Positions 29,010-29,381 of a stretch of 29,381 nt of DNA are shown here, in pieces (within the stretch, counting starts at the first letter, position 1; the number at the start of each line of letters is the position of its first letter). Source of the stretch: Gracilaria caudata (Eukaryota; Rhodophyta; Florideophyceae; Gracilariales; Gracilariaceae); NCBI GenBank assembly GCA_030374735.1, contig JASCIV010000238.1, positions 1 through 29,381 of the forward strand. Reading direction: 5' to 3'. The notes under the pieces were generated by a model. It was not told the DNA's origin. It was given only the letters and a program-made list of their open reading frames with translations, and made no database searches. A program made the position numbers and the translations under genes.

Positions 29010-29315
29010 TCACACAGTCTGGTATGTCTTTCGCCATATTTTAATCTCTGATTGCTTGAAATACCGACGATCAGTCTCATCGACGAGCATGCGATTAAGG
29101 TGATATTTCACCGAGAACTTGTTATTAATTGATCTATAAGACGGTATTAGAGCACGACAAGCTCCCAGAAGCGTTCCTACTGGGATCACCTCTCCTCTAA
29201 CAGGGGCACCATCCATCACTTCAAATTTCATCACAGTTTCTGTATTGCTGTAGAGATTGGCGCCAGTACCCGCACTTTCTCTCTTACGAGTTTCCATTTC
29301 CATTCGCTTGATCGT
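29010..29315 (-). CDS. VPS26: VPS26 retromer subunit, last exon (partial)
   Basis: VPS26 is the arrestin-like subunit of the retromer cargo complex that returns receptors from endosomes. The exon is open for 101 codons and carries the family's C-terminal signature: KRMEMETRKRESAG, then KFEVMDGAPVRGEVIPV, INNKFSVKYHLN and LVDETDRRYFKQSEI, ending KIWRKTYQTV at the stop. A 3' splice site (CACAG just before ACG at 29315) fits the point where homology begins. Upstream - strand sequence to the window end is not coding and would be intron. The stretch after IPV (GTLLGACRALIPSYRS) is more diverged than usual, but there are no stops, so it may be a working gene. The upstream two thirds lie outside the window. 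It ends shortly after the last conserved motif, without the long tail some homologues have. Confidence 0.85.
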   Translation of the reverse strand, partial: TIKRMEMETRKRESAGTGANLYSNTETVMKFEVMDGAPVRGEVIPVGTLLGACRALIPSYRSINNKFSVKYHLNRMLVDETDRRYFKQSEIKIWRKTYQTV

Positions 29316-29381
29316 CTGTGTTCTCGGAATGCTAGTTCAGTATGCTAGATCGCAAGTTAGGCAAATAAAAAGCCGAAAAAA
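29316..29381 (-). other. Probable VPS26 intron 3' part
   Basis: No VPS26-like residues occur upstream of the CACAG acceptor. A CTAAC branch-point-like word lies about 40 bases upstream of it. Confidence 0.4.

Overview
The window is eukaryotic nuclear DNA. It holds recognisable pieces of eukaryote-only genes (SEC23 of the COPII coat, the cap-binding protein CBP20, the retromer subunit VPS26), GT-AG splice signals, a Tnp2/CACTA-type DNA transposon relic and MITE-like repeats. I see no bacterial operon structure, rRNA, tRNA or CRISPR array. A macroscopic red alga such as Chondrus is my guess from the overall style (compact genes, few introns, heavy transposon load). Nothing in the sequence proves it.

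Layout. 1-3.7 kb: decayed Tnp2-type transposase, + strand. 4.0-4.4 kb: short-motif repeat tract. 4.4-5.5 kb: 5'-half of a SEC23 gene, - strand, with three frameshifts and a truncation. 5.5-8.9 kb: no confident gene; palindromic repeats and a GTGCAC inverted repeat. 8.9-9.5 kb: a possible small gene with two 33-34 nt introns, - strand. 10.3-11.2 kb: the only long, clearly intact gene, a membrane-anchored methyltransferase, - strand. 11.5-12.4 kb: dispersed TAGTGGT/ACCACTA repeats. 13.2-13.9 kb: a gag-like, arginine/serine-rich ORF, + strand. 14.5-16.8 kb: a multi-frame capsid- or gag-like relic on the - strand, preceded by a hairpin-rich leader. 18.65-18.91 kb: a Harbinger-like MITE. 19.4-21.0 kb and 25.4-26.65 kb: GC-rich islands full of overlapping open frames. 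21.3-22.3 kb: a lysine/proline-rich protein gene with one internal TGA, - strand. 23.2-24.2 kb: CBP20 pseudogene with a surviving 5' splice site, - strand. 24.6-24.9 kb: palindromic 100-bp tandem repeat. 24.9-25.3 kb: broken coiled-coil gene, - strand. 26.7-28.1 kb: further broken coding remnants, - strand. 28.1-28.9 kb: broken membrane-protein gene, + strand. 29.0-29.3 kb: last exon of VPS26, - strand, with the rest of the gene outside the window.

The main message is that this is a gene graveyard. Almost every coding segment, whether transposon or housekeeping in origin, is broken by in-frame stops of all three kinds and by frameshifts. The 296-codon methyltransferase and the VPS26 exon stay open, which argues against a high sequencing error rate. 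The pseudogenes do not form a pathway; they look like independent duplicates that have decayed in a repeat-rich region. The two candidates for something less ordinary are the capsid-like relic with its structured leader and the gene with very short introns.
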